Part shown: positions 35,312-43,096 of the stretch, in pieces
Layout of the letters: every line of letters begins with the position of its first letter
Numbering within the stretch: position 1 is the stretch's first letter
Origin: Celeribacter litoreus
Lineage (GTDB): Bacteria; Pseudomonadota; Alphaproteobacteria; Rhodobacterales; Rhodobacteraceae
NCBI RefSeq assembly: GCF_020165855.1
Contig: NZ_JAIUFY010000005.1
Coordinates: forward strand, 620,001-684,000
Length of the DNA: 64,000 bases
Direction of reading: 5' to 3'
The notes under the pieces: model-generated
Told to the model about the DNA's origin: nothing
Databases searched by the model: none
Seen by the model: only the letters and a program-made list of their open reading frames with translations
Translations under genes and position numbers: made by a program

Positions 35312-36532
35312 TTATTCAGCGGCGGTTTTGAGCGCGGCATTCACGGTCGTGTCGTCGAGACCTGTGGAGCCGTAGAGCCAGGACAGTTGGTCGTACCATT
35401 CGTCCTGAGACATGTTGGACATCACGTGGTTGCGCACAGCGGCTTTCGCGTCGTCCGGGTGGTAGATGTATTCGCCGATGAGCCGGGAGTTCATCTGAAC
35501 GCGGGCGGTGCGGACCTTGCGCATTTCCTGATAGATTTGTAGCGCGCGCTCGACATTCTCGCCGTAGTGTTCGATGCAGTGCGACAGGGCGACGGCGTCT
35601 TCCATGGCCATACACGCACCCTGCGCAAAGTATTGCAGCATCGGGTGGGCGGCATCGCCCAAAAGCGCCACGCGGTTGTCGACCCAGTTGGAGATCGGAT
35701 CACGGTCGCAGAGCACCCAGAGTTTCCAGTCAGAGCCATGTTCGATGACCTGACGGGCTTTCGGGTGGATGTGCTCGAAGCCTTGCGCGACTTCCTCTTT
35801 GGACACTGGACGACCGGCAATCGCTTCCTTCACGTCGCGGTGGTAGGTCACGACGAGGTTGAAGACCTTCCAGCCTTTGAGCGGGTAGTGGACGATGTGA
35901 CACTTCGGGCCGGCCCAGAGCGTCGCCGCGTTCCAGCGGAGGTCTTCCGGCATTTGCTCGGTCGGGATGACGGAGCGGTAGGTGGTGTGGCCGGAAATGC
36001 GCGGCTCGCCGTCGCCAATCATCTGGCCACGGATCGGGGAACGCAGGCCCTCGGCGCCAATCAGGAAGGAGCCTTTGATCGGATCGCGGTCTTTAACCTT
36101 GAGCGTCACGGATGTGCCGTCCTGCTCATAGCCTTCCACAACATGGGAGGTGCGGATATCGACGAGCGGGCTGTCCTCGCAGTACTTCAGCAGAACACCA
36201 TGCAGATCGGCGCGGTGCACAACTGCGTACGGGTTCTTGAAACGCTCACGGAACGGTTCATCGAGCGGGATGGAGGTGATGTCCTCGGCGGTTTGCGCAT
36301 CCATGAGACGCAGCTTGTCGATGTAGACAGCTTTCTCGCGGGCTTCGTCGCCGACGCCCAGATAGTCGAAGCAGTGAAAGGCGTTCGGGCCGATCTGGAT
36401 GCCTGCGCCGATTTCACCGAGGGCCGGGGCCTGTTCGACGACGATGGAGCGATGACCTTTGCGGGCGAGGCCACAGGCTGCGGCGAGGCCGCCAATGCCG
36501 CCACCGGCGATGATGATGGGAAGATCAGACAT
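35312..36532 (-). CDS. FAD-dependent monooxygenase, 3-hydroxybenzoate 6-hydroxylase-like
   Basis: Class A flavin monooxygenase of 406 residues. It has the FAD-binding IIIAGGGIGGLAAACGLARKG (GGGIGG at 10-15), the ADP-ribose glutamate (VVEQ), the DG region FLIGAEGLRSPIRGQ and the GD motif LLGDAAHPMLQYFAQGACMAMEDA. In this operon the expected reaction is 3-hydroxybenzoate plus NADH to gentisate (2,5-dihydroxybenzoate). Salicylate 5-hydroxylase is usually a multicomponent enzyme, so 3-hydroxybenzoate is preferred. The start at 36532 gives the standard N-terminus; the frame upstream reads out of the transporter gene. Confidence 0.88.
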   Translation of the reverse strand: MSDLPIIIAGGGIGGLAAACGLARKGHRSIVVEQAPALGEIGAGIQIGPNAFHCFDYLGVGDEAREKAVYIDKLRLMDAQTAEDITSIPLDEPFRERFKNPYAVVHRADLHGVLLKYCEDSPLVDIRTSHVVEGYEQDGTSVTLKVKDRDPIKGSFLIGAEGLRSPIRGQMIGDGEPRISGHTTYRSVIPTEQMPEDLRWNAATLWAGPKCHIVHYPLKGWKVFNLVVTYHRDVKEAIAGRPVSKEEVAQGFEHIHPKARQVIEHGSDWKLWVLCDRDPISNWVDNRVALLGDAAHPMLQYFAQGACMAMEDAVALSHCIEHYGENVERALQIYQEMRKVRTARVQMNSRLIGEYIYHPDDAKAAVRNHVMSNMSQDEWYDQLSWLYGSTGLDDTTVNAALKTAAE

Positions 36533-36552
36533 GGTAGTCTCCTTTTTCAGTC

Positions 36553-37944
36553 TCAGCCGCCAATGAGGCGTGGAATGGTGAGTGTGAGTGCGGGGATCAT
36601 GAGGATGAGGCCCACACGGATGACCTCGGAGCCGAGGAAGGGCATGACACCGCGAAAGACCGTCGACATGGGCGTGTCTTTGGCGAGCGAGGAAATGATG
36701 AACACGTTGAGGCCAACGGGCGGTGTAATCAGCCCGAGTTCGACCACGATCAGCGCGAGAATGCCGAACCAGATTTTCAGGTCTTCGTTGTTCATCCCGA
36801 AGGCTGCGGCGTCTGCCGTCACGTAGTCGCCGCCATTGAGCGCGATCAGCGTCGGCCAGAAGAACGGCACCACAACAAGGATCATCGCGAGGCTCTCCAT
36901 GAAACAGCCGAGGATCACGAAGGCGATGAGCATGATAATCAGGACGAGCATCGGATCCATGCCGGAGGTCGCGGCCCACTCAGAGAGGGCCTGCGGGAGA
37001 CCGGAGCGGGTGAAGAAGCCCTTGAGCACCTCTGCGCCGAACAGGATCAGGTAGATCATACCGGAGGTGATCGCAGTCGCCTGCAACGCACGGCGCAAGC
37101 CGGCCATGTTGAGACCTTCGCCGGTCATGGCGCGCAGCGCGAAACCGTAGGCACCGATGAGGAACACGCCGATGGACGCGGCAGGGGTCGGCGTGAAGAG
37201 ACCGAAGCCAAGGCCGAGGATGATCGCGCCGAAGATCACGATCACCGGGAATAGACGTTTGAGCGCGATGTTGCGTTCTTCACGCGGCATCGGACGCGGT
37301 TCCGGGGCGAGGCTCGGGTTGATGCGCACCAGAACGGCAATCACGAGGATGAAGGACAAGACGGCGAGCAGGCCGGGGATCACAGCGGCCTGGAACATCT
37401 TGAGGATCGAGCCCTCAACGATGATCGCGTAGATCACGAGCGCAACCGACGGCGGGATCAGGATGCCGAGCGTGCCACCTGCTGCGAGTGCACCTGCAGA
37501 GAGACGGTCTGCATAGCCGAGTTTTTTGAGTTCCGGCAGAGCCACTTTGCCCATGGTCGCTGCTGTCGCGAGGGACGAACCGCAGACCGCGCCGAAGCCG
37601 CCACAGGCCGCGATCGCTGCCATCGCCACCCCGCCGCGCAAGCGCGAGAGGAGGGCTTCAAGGCCTTTGAAGAGGTCCGACGACAGGCGGGCTTCGGCGG
37701 CGATGTAACCCATGAGAACGAAGAGCGGAACGACCGAGAGGTCATAGTTCGCGACGTTCTCCCAAAGGAGCGATTTGAACTGGCGCAGGTAGGGCACGAA
37801 CCGCACATAGGGCAGTGCCAAAGACAGAGCGTAGGTGCCGCCGATGCCGACGAGGATCATCGCGATGCCGACAGGCATGCGCAGCATTAGAAGCAGGAAG
37901 AGAACAACGAGGCCGATCACCCCGATTGTGATGGGATCAAGCAT
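36553..37944 (-). CDS. TRAP transporter large permease (DctM-type)
   Basis: Inner-membrane subunit of a tripartite ATP-independent periplasmic transporter, 463 residues with about twelve to thirteen spans. Family segments include LLLMLRMPVGIAMILVGIGG, CGGFGAVCGSSLATAATMGKVALPELKKLGY, GTLGILIPPSVALVIYAI and LITPPVGLNVFIISSLAKDTPM. The start at 37944 overlaps the small permease end by eight bases. With dctQ and dctP and its place before the hydroxylase, it most likely imports 3-hydroxybenzoate or gentisate; substrate is inference. Confidence 0.93.
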   Translation of the reverse strand: MLDPITIGVIGLVVLFLLLMLRMPVGIAMILVGIGGTYALSLALPYVRFVPYLRQFKSLLWENVANYDLSVVPLFVLMGYIAAEARLSSDLFKGLEALLSRLRGGVAMAAIAACGGFGAVCGSSLATAATMGKVALPELKKLGYADRLSAGALAAGGTLGILIPPSVALVIYAIIVEGSILKMFQAAVIPGLLAVLSFILVIAVLVRINPSLAPEPRPMPREERNIALKRLFPVIVIFGAIILGLGFGLFTPTPAASIGVFLIGAYGFALRAMTGEGLNMAGLRRALQATAITSGMIYLILFGAEVLKGFFTRSGLPQALSEWAATSGMDPMLVLIIMLIAFVILGCFMESLAMILVVVPFFWPTLIALNGGDYVTADAAAFGMNNEDLKIWFGILALIVVELGLITPPVGLNVFIISSLAKDTPMSTVFRGVMPFLGSEVIRVGLILMIPALTLTIPRLIGG

Positions 37945-38434
37945 AGCGCGTGTCTCCGAAAATCTGGCTGACGGAGACCACGGCCCAGAGGACCATGGAC
38001 GCGATGCCGGGGAGGTAGAAGGGCCAGATGGGCCAGCCGAGGACACCGGCTTCTGCGGCATCAGAACGGGACTCGAGCATTCCGTGGAACATCCAATAGG
38101 CGAGGAACAGGGCAATCGCCGCAGTCAGGGTCAGCCACATGTGATCAAGCACACGTTTGACCGGCATCGGTGCGTTTGCCACGAACAGATCGACGGCAAC
38201 GTGGCCGCGCGAGGCCTGCGTGTAAGGGAAGAACATGAGGGCCGCGCCGGAAATGGCGAGCTGAACGAAATCTTCATAGCCGGGGAGGCCAGAGACGTTG
38301 AGGCCGAACAGGCCAACAATACGATCGAGAATGAAAGCGCCGGTGTTGGTGGTGGTGACCATCACGATGACAAAGAGGATCGCGCCTCCAAGCATAGCGA
38401 ATACGTCTGCCAAGCGCGTCACATGAGCGTGCAT
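37937..38434 (-). CDS. TRAP transporter small permease (DctQ-type)
   Basis: The 165-residue small membrane subunit with four predicted spans and the DctQ signature LPGYEDFVQLAISGAALMFFPYTQASRGHVAVDLF (about 50-84). It bridges the large permease and the binding protein. It overlaps the large permease gene by eight bases. A strong intercistronic hairpin separates it from the upstream binding-protein gene. Confidence 0.92.
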   Translation of the reverse strand: MHAHVTRLADVFAMLGGAILFVIVMVTTTNTGAFILDRIVGLFGLNVSGLPGYEDFVQLAISGAALMFFPYTQASRGHVAVDLFVANAPMPVKRVLDHMWLTLTAAIALFLAYWMFHGMLESRSDAAEAGVLGWPIWPFYLPGIASMVLWAVVSVSQIFGDTRYA

Positions 38435-38477
38435 AGCATGCCTCCCGGTTTGGGTGCGTTAGGGGGTTCTTATATTT

Positions 38478-38503
38478 CGGTGGCGGAGCGGTCTCCGCCA
38501 CCG
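38478..38503 (-). other. Intercistronic hairpin between dctP and dctQ
   Basis: CGGTGGCGGAG (38478-38488) and CTCCGCCACCG (38493-38503) form a perfect 11-bp stem with a 4-nt loop in the 87-bp gap. There is no T-run on the minus strand, so it is more like an mRNA 3'-end stabiliser that leaves dctP more abundant than the permease than a full terminator. That role is inference. Confidence 0.65.
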
Positions 38504-38521
38504 TGGGAGTATCCTGTGAGA

Positions 38522-39571
38522 TTACCCGCCGTGTGCGGCGGCGACGGCCGCGCGGGCTTTCTCGACAAGGCCGGCACCATCGATGCCTTTTTCCGTCACC
38601 TCACCGACCCAGCGGGCGACAACTTCTTCGCTGACGGCCTCGAATTTCGCGGCTTCTTCGGCGGAGAAGACGTGACGCGTCACACCGGCGCCGTCGAGCG
38701 CGTTGATGCCGCCGTCTTCGAAGGCTTCCCACATGGCGCCGATTTCGGCGGACACATTAACGGTCGAGTTCGCGTCTATGACGGCTTTCAGGTCATCCGG
38801 CATGTCTTCGTAGACGTCTTTGTTCATGGCAAGCATGAAGACAGCGGTGCCGAAGCGGTCACCGTCCGGAAGTTCTGCGGTGAATTTGTCGAGTTCCTGA
38901 AGTTTGAGCGCGGGCACGATTTCGTAGGTGGTCATCGCGCCGTCGATCACGCCCTTGGCCATAGCTTCCGGAACGGCGGGAACAGGGAGGCTTACCGGCT
39001 CAGCGCCGAGGCTCTCGATGAGCCATGCGCCAGTGCGGGACGGTGTGCGGAGCTTCATGCCAGCTAGGTCTTCAAAGGTCGTGACCTCTTTGTTGCCGGA
39101 ATGGATCAGGTTGCCGTCATTGGAATGCAGAAAGAGGATGTGGATGTCCTTGAAATCTTCCGCGAGCATGTCGAGCGATGCGTTGAGAGCGATCGTTGTG
39201 TCCGTTGCGGAGCCTTTGTGGACGCTCGGCAGCTCAAAAACTTCGGTCCGCGGGAAAACGCCGGGGGTGTAGCCAAGCAGGGTCCACACGATGTCAGCGG
39301 TACCGTCGCGCGCTTGGCTGTAAAGCTCGCCGGGTTTGCCACCCATGGACATGGCCGGATAAATCTGGACGTCGATGCGGCCGTCGCTGTCGGCCATCAC
39401 TTTTTCGGCCCATGGCTCAAGCATCACTTTATGCGCGTTCGCGACCGGCGGCAGGAAGTGGTGCATGATCAGCGTGACGTCCTGAGCAAATGCGGATGTG
39501 GCGGAAACGATGGATGCGGCAGCAATGGTGCCGAGCAGCTTGGCGCGTGTGAAATTCGGTTTAAAGAACAT
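38522..39571 (-). CDS. TRAP transporter periplasmic solute-binding protein (DctP-type)
   Basis: Periplasmic binding protein of 349 residues. Residues 1-29 form a Sec signal peptide ending SAFA. The mature part has the DctP fold, with HHFLPPVANAHKVMLEPWAEKV, the signature arginine region LAGMKLRTPSRTGAWLIESLGAEPV (substrate carboxylate contact) and GVIDGAMTTYEIVPALKLQELD. It heads the minus-strand gentisate operon; its promoter faces the MarR gene and contains a large dyad. An aromatic-acid substrate is inferred from the operon. Confidence 0.92.
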   Translation of the reverse strand: MFFKPNFTRAKLLGTIAAASIVSATSAFAQDVTLIMHHFLPPVANAHKVMLEPWAEKVMADSDGRIDVQIYPAMSMGGKPGELYSQARDGTADIVWTLLGYTPGVFPRTEVFELPSVHKGSATDTTIALNASLDMLAEDFKDIHILFLHSNDGNLIHSGNKEVTTFEDLAGMKLRTPSRTGAWLIESLGAEPVSLPVPAVPEAMAKGVIDGAMTTYEIVPALKLQELDKFTAELPDGDRFGTAVFMLAMNKDVYEDMPDDLKAVIDANSTVNVSAEIGAMWEAFEDGGINALDGAGVTRHVFSAEEAAKFEAVSEEVVARWVGEVTEKGIDGAGLVEKARAAVAAAHGG

Positions 39572-39622
39572 GTGAGCTCCTCCTCTTATGTCATGGGCGC
39601 ACTCCCGTTGCGCCTCATAATG

Positions 39623-39664
39623 AGTATGCTTACTATTGATCTATGTCAATCTGGTAAGCATACT
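39623..39664. promoter_or_regulatory. 42-bp dyad in the dctP-marR divergent promoter (candidate MarR operator)
   Basis: AGTATGCTTAC (39623-39633) and GTAAGCATACT (39654-39664) are perfect inverted arms. Each arm contains GTATGCTTAC, itself nearly palindromic, and a second dyad ATTGA (39635-39639) and TCAAT (39646-39650) sits between them. The partial symmetry extends outward (ATAAT and ATTAT). This would place two regulator dimers over the operon promoter. Confidence 0.65.
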
Positions 39665-39743
39665 TATTATTGACGCACCTCATGAAACCTTGCCAATAGG
39701 GCAAAGTTTGCGCGCATGGTGGGAGCGTGCACGTGAGGGAAAA

Positions 39744-40211
39744 ATGGCGAAACTAGAAATACATAACATGGCCGGCCACCTGATCCGACGCCTCAACCAG
39801 ATTTCGCTGTCGGTCTTTCAGGAGCGCACGAAAGCGGCAGGCTATTCGATCACCTCAGTGCAATTTGCGGCCATGAATGCGATTCGAGCCAACCCCGGCA
39901 TCGATCAGGCGCGGTTGGCGGGAATGATCGCTTACGACCGCGCGACCATCGGCGGAGTGGTCGATCGTCTGGAAGGAAAAGGCTACGTCGAACGACGGGT
40001 CAGCGAACAGGATCGTCGCGCGAAGACGGTCACACTTACGGCGACGGGTGAAAGCGTGCTCGATGAACTCGCCCCGCTCGTGCGTCAGTTTCAGGGCGAA
40101 ATCCTGTCCGGCCTTGATTCTGACGAGCAGAAAGAATTCCTACGCCTCGCAGCGAAAGCTGCGGAAGTCGGAAATACGCTCTCGCGCGCACCGCTTATCC
40201 TGAAAGAGTGA
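39744..40211 (+). CDS. MarR-family transcriptional regulator
   Basis: A 155-residue winged-helix regulator, divergent from the gentisate operon. The MarR core is visible: RRLNQISLSVFQERTKAAGYSITSVQF, NPGIDQARLAGMIAYDRATIGGVVDRLEGKGYVERR and the wing EQDRRAKTVTLTATGE. MarR proteins of this kind commonly repress aromatic degradation genes and release DNA on binding the phenolic acid or its CoA ester. The start at 39744 is supported by GAGGGA eight bases upstream. The 42-bp dyad in the shared promoter is its probable target. Confidence 0.9.
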   Translation: MAKLEIHNMAGHLIRRLNQISLSVFQERTKAAGYSITSVQFAAMNAIRANPGIDQARLAGMIAYDRATIGGVVDRLEGKGYVERRVSEQDRRAKTVTLTATGESVLDELAPLVRQFQGEILSGLDSDEQKEFLRLAAKAAEVGNTLSRAPLILKE

Positions 40212-40272
40212 AGGCTGGCGGTCTCGCCTATTGATCCGCTTTCGGAGCTGATTTTCCCTAGCTTTCGCGCGA

Positions 40273-40308
40273 CTTGTCCGTATTGTGACGATTGTTCGAA
40301 TTGTGAGG
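40273..40308 (+). repeat. Four 9-bp iterons upstream of the IclR gene
   Basis: Four consecutive 9-mers, CTTGTCCGT, ATTGTGACG, ATTGTTCGA and ATTGTGAGG, share the core NTTGT at a strict 9-bp period and end at the ribosome site of the IclR gene. They may be a direct-repeat operator, since regulators of the PobR/PcaU branch use direct repeats, though usually with a period near 10 bp. Confidence 0.5.
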
Positions 40309-40317
40309 GGAAAGTTG

Positions 40318-41076
40318 ATGGTGGGCAGGTCGTCGGATGTCATGTCTTCGATGGTAAAGGGCCTTCGGGTTCTGGAATGTTTCGGTGCGGGCACTCCGAA
40401 ACTCACCATCACAGATGCGGCGCAGATGACTGGTCTGGATCGTGCGACCGCGCGGCGTTGCCTGCTCACGCTGCATCACGCCGGATACGCCGATTATGAC
40501 GGAAAGTTCTTTACGCTGACTCCTCGCGCGATGCGCCTCGGAATGGGGGCGATTGCCTCGTTGCCCCTGCCGCAGATTGTCCAGCCGTGGCTCGATCAAC
40601 TGACCGAGCAGATCGGACAGAGCTGTTCTGTCTCCATCCTTGACGGCACAGAGATCGTCTACCTCGCCCGCGCGGCGCAAAAGCGGGTGATGTCCATCGG
40701 CCTCATGCCTGGCTCGCGGCTACCCGCGCATTGCACGTCCATGGGGCGTGTCCTGCTCGGGGCGCTGGCTCCGGATGAGGCGCGCGCGATCTTGGAAGAG
40801 TCCGATCTCAGTCCGCGGACGAAATACAGCGTGACCGACCCGGACGCGATCATGCAGAAGGTCGAAGATGCGCGCACGAATGGCTATGCAATCATTGATC
40901 AAGAGGTTGAGATTGGACTGCGGTCGATTGCCGTGCCTCTCACCGACGGGCGCGGGAACATTGTTGCGGCGCTCAATACAGGCATGGCTGCCACTCAAGA
41001 TGATCCCGAGGCGCTCGTTCAGGCGTATCTGCCCAAGCTCCTCACCGTTCAATCCGGATTGAAGCGGATGCTTTAA
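40318..41076 (+). CDS. IclR-family transcriptional regulator (PcaU/PobR-like)
   Basis: A 252-residue regulator. An N-terminal helix-turn-helix covers about residues 9-70 (MVKGLRVLECFGAG, ITDAAQMTGLDRATARRCLLTLHHAGYA), followed by the IclR effector domain (TSMGRVLLGALAPDEARAIL, YAIIDQEVEIGLRSIAVPL). The sequence style fits the aromatic-acid branch that activates protocatechuate or hydroxybenzoate operons. The start at 40318 has GAGGGGAAAG upstream. It lies 106 bp after marR in the same direction and its end overlaps bioN by four bases on the opposite strand. Confidence 0.9.
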   Translation: MVGRSSDVMSSMVKGLRVLECFGAGTPKLTITDAAQMTGLDRATARRCLLTLHHAGYADYDGKFFTLTPRAMRLGMGAIASLPLPQIVQPWLDQLTEQIGQSCSVSILDGTEIVYLARAAQKRVMSIGLMPGSRLPAHCTSMGRVLLGALAPDEARAILEESDLSPRTKYSVTDPDAIMQKVEDARTNGYAIIDQEVEIGLRSIAVPLTDGRGNIVAALNTGMAATQDDPEALVQAYLPKLLTVQSGLKRML

Positions 41077-41666
41077 TCGAGCGAGCGGGCCTCGATCGCC
41101 TCTGCGATTTCGTCGGCGTTTTTGAGAATGCGGACGATGAGTGGCACGAGAAGGGCGACCATATTCCGGTCCAGCCCGCGCGCACGCTGGGCTTCTCTGA
41201 CCTCTTCGAACTGGCTCCGGATCATCGGAATGAACCGCCACACCAACGACATCGCGAGCGCGATTTTGTCGCGGGGCACCCACGCGGGGGCTTTCGAGAG
41301 TAGGGCAAGGATGCCGTCTGTGAAGGCGCTCGCTGTTGTGGTGTAGGTGACGAGACCCGCTGCTGCCAAAAGCGCGACAAAGCGCAGTGTGACGTAGGTC
41401 GCGGTCCCAAGATCCGCGAGCCAAATCTGAACGGCGAAAATGATCGCCAGCACGAAGAGCGCAGGGCGGATCGCTGCGAAGGCATGAGACGCGTTAAGCC
41501 CCGCCATCATGTATCCGACAGCAGCAAGTACCAAGGCGATGACGAGCGTGAGCGGGTGCGCGACAATAAAGACCGTGGAGCAAAAGGCGAAAAGTGCCGC
41601 AAGTTTCCAAGCGGGTCTCGCGCTATGGAGCGGGCTGTCTCCGGGGATGTAGAGTTCTGTCAGCAT
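41073..41666 (-). CDS. bioN: Biotin ECF transporter transmembrane subunit
   Basis: The T-component (EcfT-like) of the biotin energy-coupling-factor transporter, 197 residues with about five spans. The coupling-helix motifs are seen in the C-terminal half: REAQRARGLDRN (EAxxARG-type) and AEAIEARSLD at the end. It overlaps bioM by seven bases. The bioY-bioM-bioN order with all three genes tight together supports the biotin assignment over other ECF systems. Confidence 0.92.
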   Translation of the reverse strand: MLTELYIPGDSPLHSARPAWKLAALFAFCSTVFIVAHPLTLVIALVLAAVGYMMAGLNASHAFAAIRPALFVLAIIFAVQIWLADLGTATYVTLRFVALLAAAGLVTYTTTASAFTDGILALLSKAPAWVPRDKIALAMSLVWRFIPMIRSQFEEVREAQRARGLDRNMVALLVPLIVRILKNADEIAEAIEARSLD

Positions 41667-42325
41667 TCGCGCGCCGCGCGATAGGCCGGGATGACCATGT
41701 CCGGCGACCCGTCTTGGGAAATGCACCCGTCTTCAATCAGTAGAACGCGGTCAAATCCCATGAGCAAGTCAAGATCGTGGGATACGACAACAGCCGGTTG
41801 CGAGAGCGTTCCAAGGAGCCGCATAAAGCGGGTCTTGTTGCGCAGATCGAGAAGGGTGGTCGGTTCGTCGAACACAATCAACTCGGGCTGGGTCACGAGA
41901 ACGCCCGCGAGCGCGACAAGCTGTTTCTCGCCACCGGACAGCTCATGCGTCAAGCGTGTGCGCAGGTGGCCGATGCCCAGTTCTTCGAGAACGGCCTGAA
42001 TGCGCGCATCCGTATCGTCTTTCGACAGCTTTCTGGATTTGAGGCCGAAGGCGAGGTCTTCCTCGACCATCGGATAGACGATCTGATTGTCTGGATTTTG
42101 AAACACAAAGCCAACGTGGTGGCGCAGATCGTCGGTGTGATCTTTGAAACGAACGCTTCCGGTGTTCGGTTTTTGAAGGCCGTTAAAGAGGCGCAACAGG
42201 GTGCTTTTGCCGGACCCGTTGTCGCCAATGATGCCGATGCGATGCTCTGACAAGGTGAGGGAAATCTCGCGGAGGACATCTCGTCCCCCGCGCGTAACAC
42301 TTACCTTGTCAAAGATCATTGTCAT
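41660..42325 (-). CDS. bioM: Biotin ECF transporter ATPase subunit
   Basis: ABC ATPase powering biotin uptake. The 221-residue protein has Walker A GDNGSGKST at 34-42, the Q-loop region VGFVFQNPDNQIV typical of ECF ATPases, the signature LSGGEKQL near 138, Walker B LIVFDEPTTLLD and the switch histidine in VVVSHD. It lies five bases after bioY and overlaps bioN. A single ATPase, as here, is usual for BioMNY systems. Confidence 0.93.
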   Translation of the reverse strand: MTMIFDKVSVTRGGRDVLREISLTLSEHRIGIIGDNGSGKSTLLRLFNGLQKPNTGSVRFKDHTDDLRHHVGFVFQNPDNQIVYPMVEEDLAFGLKSRKLSKDDTDARIQAVLEELGIGHLRTRLTHELSGGEKQLVALAGVLVTQPELIVFDEPTTLLDLRNKTRFMRLLGTLSQPAVVVSHDLDLLMGFDRVLLIEDGCISQDGSPDMVIPAYRAAREC

Positions 42326-42330
42326 GGCGA

Positions 42331-42879
42331 TCAGGCAGCTTGGCCGATGATCGGGTAGGTGCGCTTCACCGTGACCATCACGCCTGCGGCGATCAGGGCC
42401 TTTACGATGTCACCCGGAATGTAGGTCACGGAACCGATGAAGGCTTTGCCGATCGGAACGCCTGCGGAGAAGGTGATCCACGGAATGCCGATGGCGTACA
42501 TGACCACAATGCCGCCTGCGACACAGATGAGAGTCGCGGAGACGAAGGACAGGCCGTTCCAGAATTTCTCGGTCATCCAGCCGATTGCGAATGCGGCGAT
42601 AACCCAACCGAACAGGAAGCCGGCCGTTGCGCCGAAGAAGACGGAGAAACCGCCACGACCACCGGCAAGAAGCGGCAGGCCGATTGCGACGAGGACGAGC
42701 AGGAGGATCAGAGACAGTGCGCCACGTTTCGCGCCGAGGATGCCACCAGCGAGCATAACGCCGAGGGATTGCGCCGTAATTGGCACGGGAAGGACCGGAA
42801 AAGTGATGGGCGGAACGACCGCCAAAACGGCAGTGAGTGCGGTAAATAGGGCAATGAGAACGATATCGCGCGTGGTCAT
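42331..42879 (-). CDS. bioY: Biotin ECF transporter substrate-binding subunit
   Basis: The S-component that binds biotin in the membrane, 182 residues and six spans. The family signature is clear: PVPITAQSLGVMLAGGILGAKRGALSLILLLVLVAIGLPLLAGGRGG (about 30-76), with the TAQ and GGRGG motifs. The start at 42879 follows a long 217-bp leader that holds TTTGCAAA-type elements. No canonical BioR box (TTATNNATAA) was found. It leads the bioYMN operon. Confidence 0.95.
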   Translation of the reverse strand: MTTRDIVLIALFTALTAVLAVVPPITFPVLPVPITAQSLGVMLAGGILGAKRGALSLILLLVLVAIGLPLLAGGRGGFSVFFGATAGFLFGWVIAAFAIGWMTEKFWNGLSFVSATLICVAGGIVVMYAIGIPWITFSAGVPIGKAFIGSVTYIPGDIVKALIAAGVMVTVKRTYPIIGQAA

Positions 42880-42999
42880 GAGTAGTCCCTCGAGTTGTGC
42901 GGCCCTTGTTGGGCTTTGGTTGTGAGGGGTTTGATAGACATGTGTTCCGCGTCTGGTAAAGCCCTTTTCCCGCAAAGTTTCGAGACTTTCGTACGGGTT

Positions 43000-43070
43000 T
43001 TTGCAAAACGGCACCGGAAAGTTTTCAAACCTCGGGGGCAACGGGCTCAGATTGCAAAGAAATTTGCGAA
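43000..43070 (-). promoter_or_regulatory. TTTGCAAA-type elements upstream of bioY (candidate ScfR/PccR-family operator)
   Basis: ATTGCAAA (43051-43058), four bases, TTTGCGAA (43063-43070) matches the TTTGCAAA-N4-TTTGCAAA pattern at 14 of 16 positions. A separate perfect TTTGCAAA is at 43000-43007. The arrangement (pair plus single copy nearer the gene) mirrors the region before prpE. Confidence 0.5.
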
Positions 43071-43096
43071 TTTCCCTTATTTTATAGACCTTTTGG

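Noticed and set aside
42880-43096. A BioR box (TTATNNATAA) in the bioY leader
   Set aside because: TTATTTTATAGA near 43077 is the nearest sequence, but it does not fit the palindrome.
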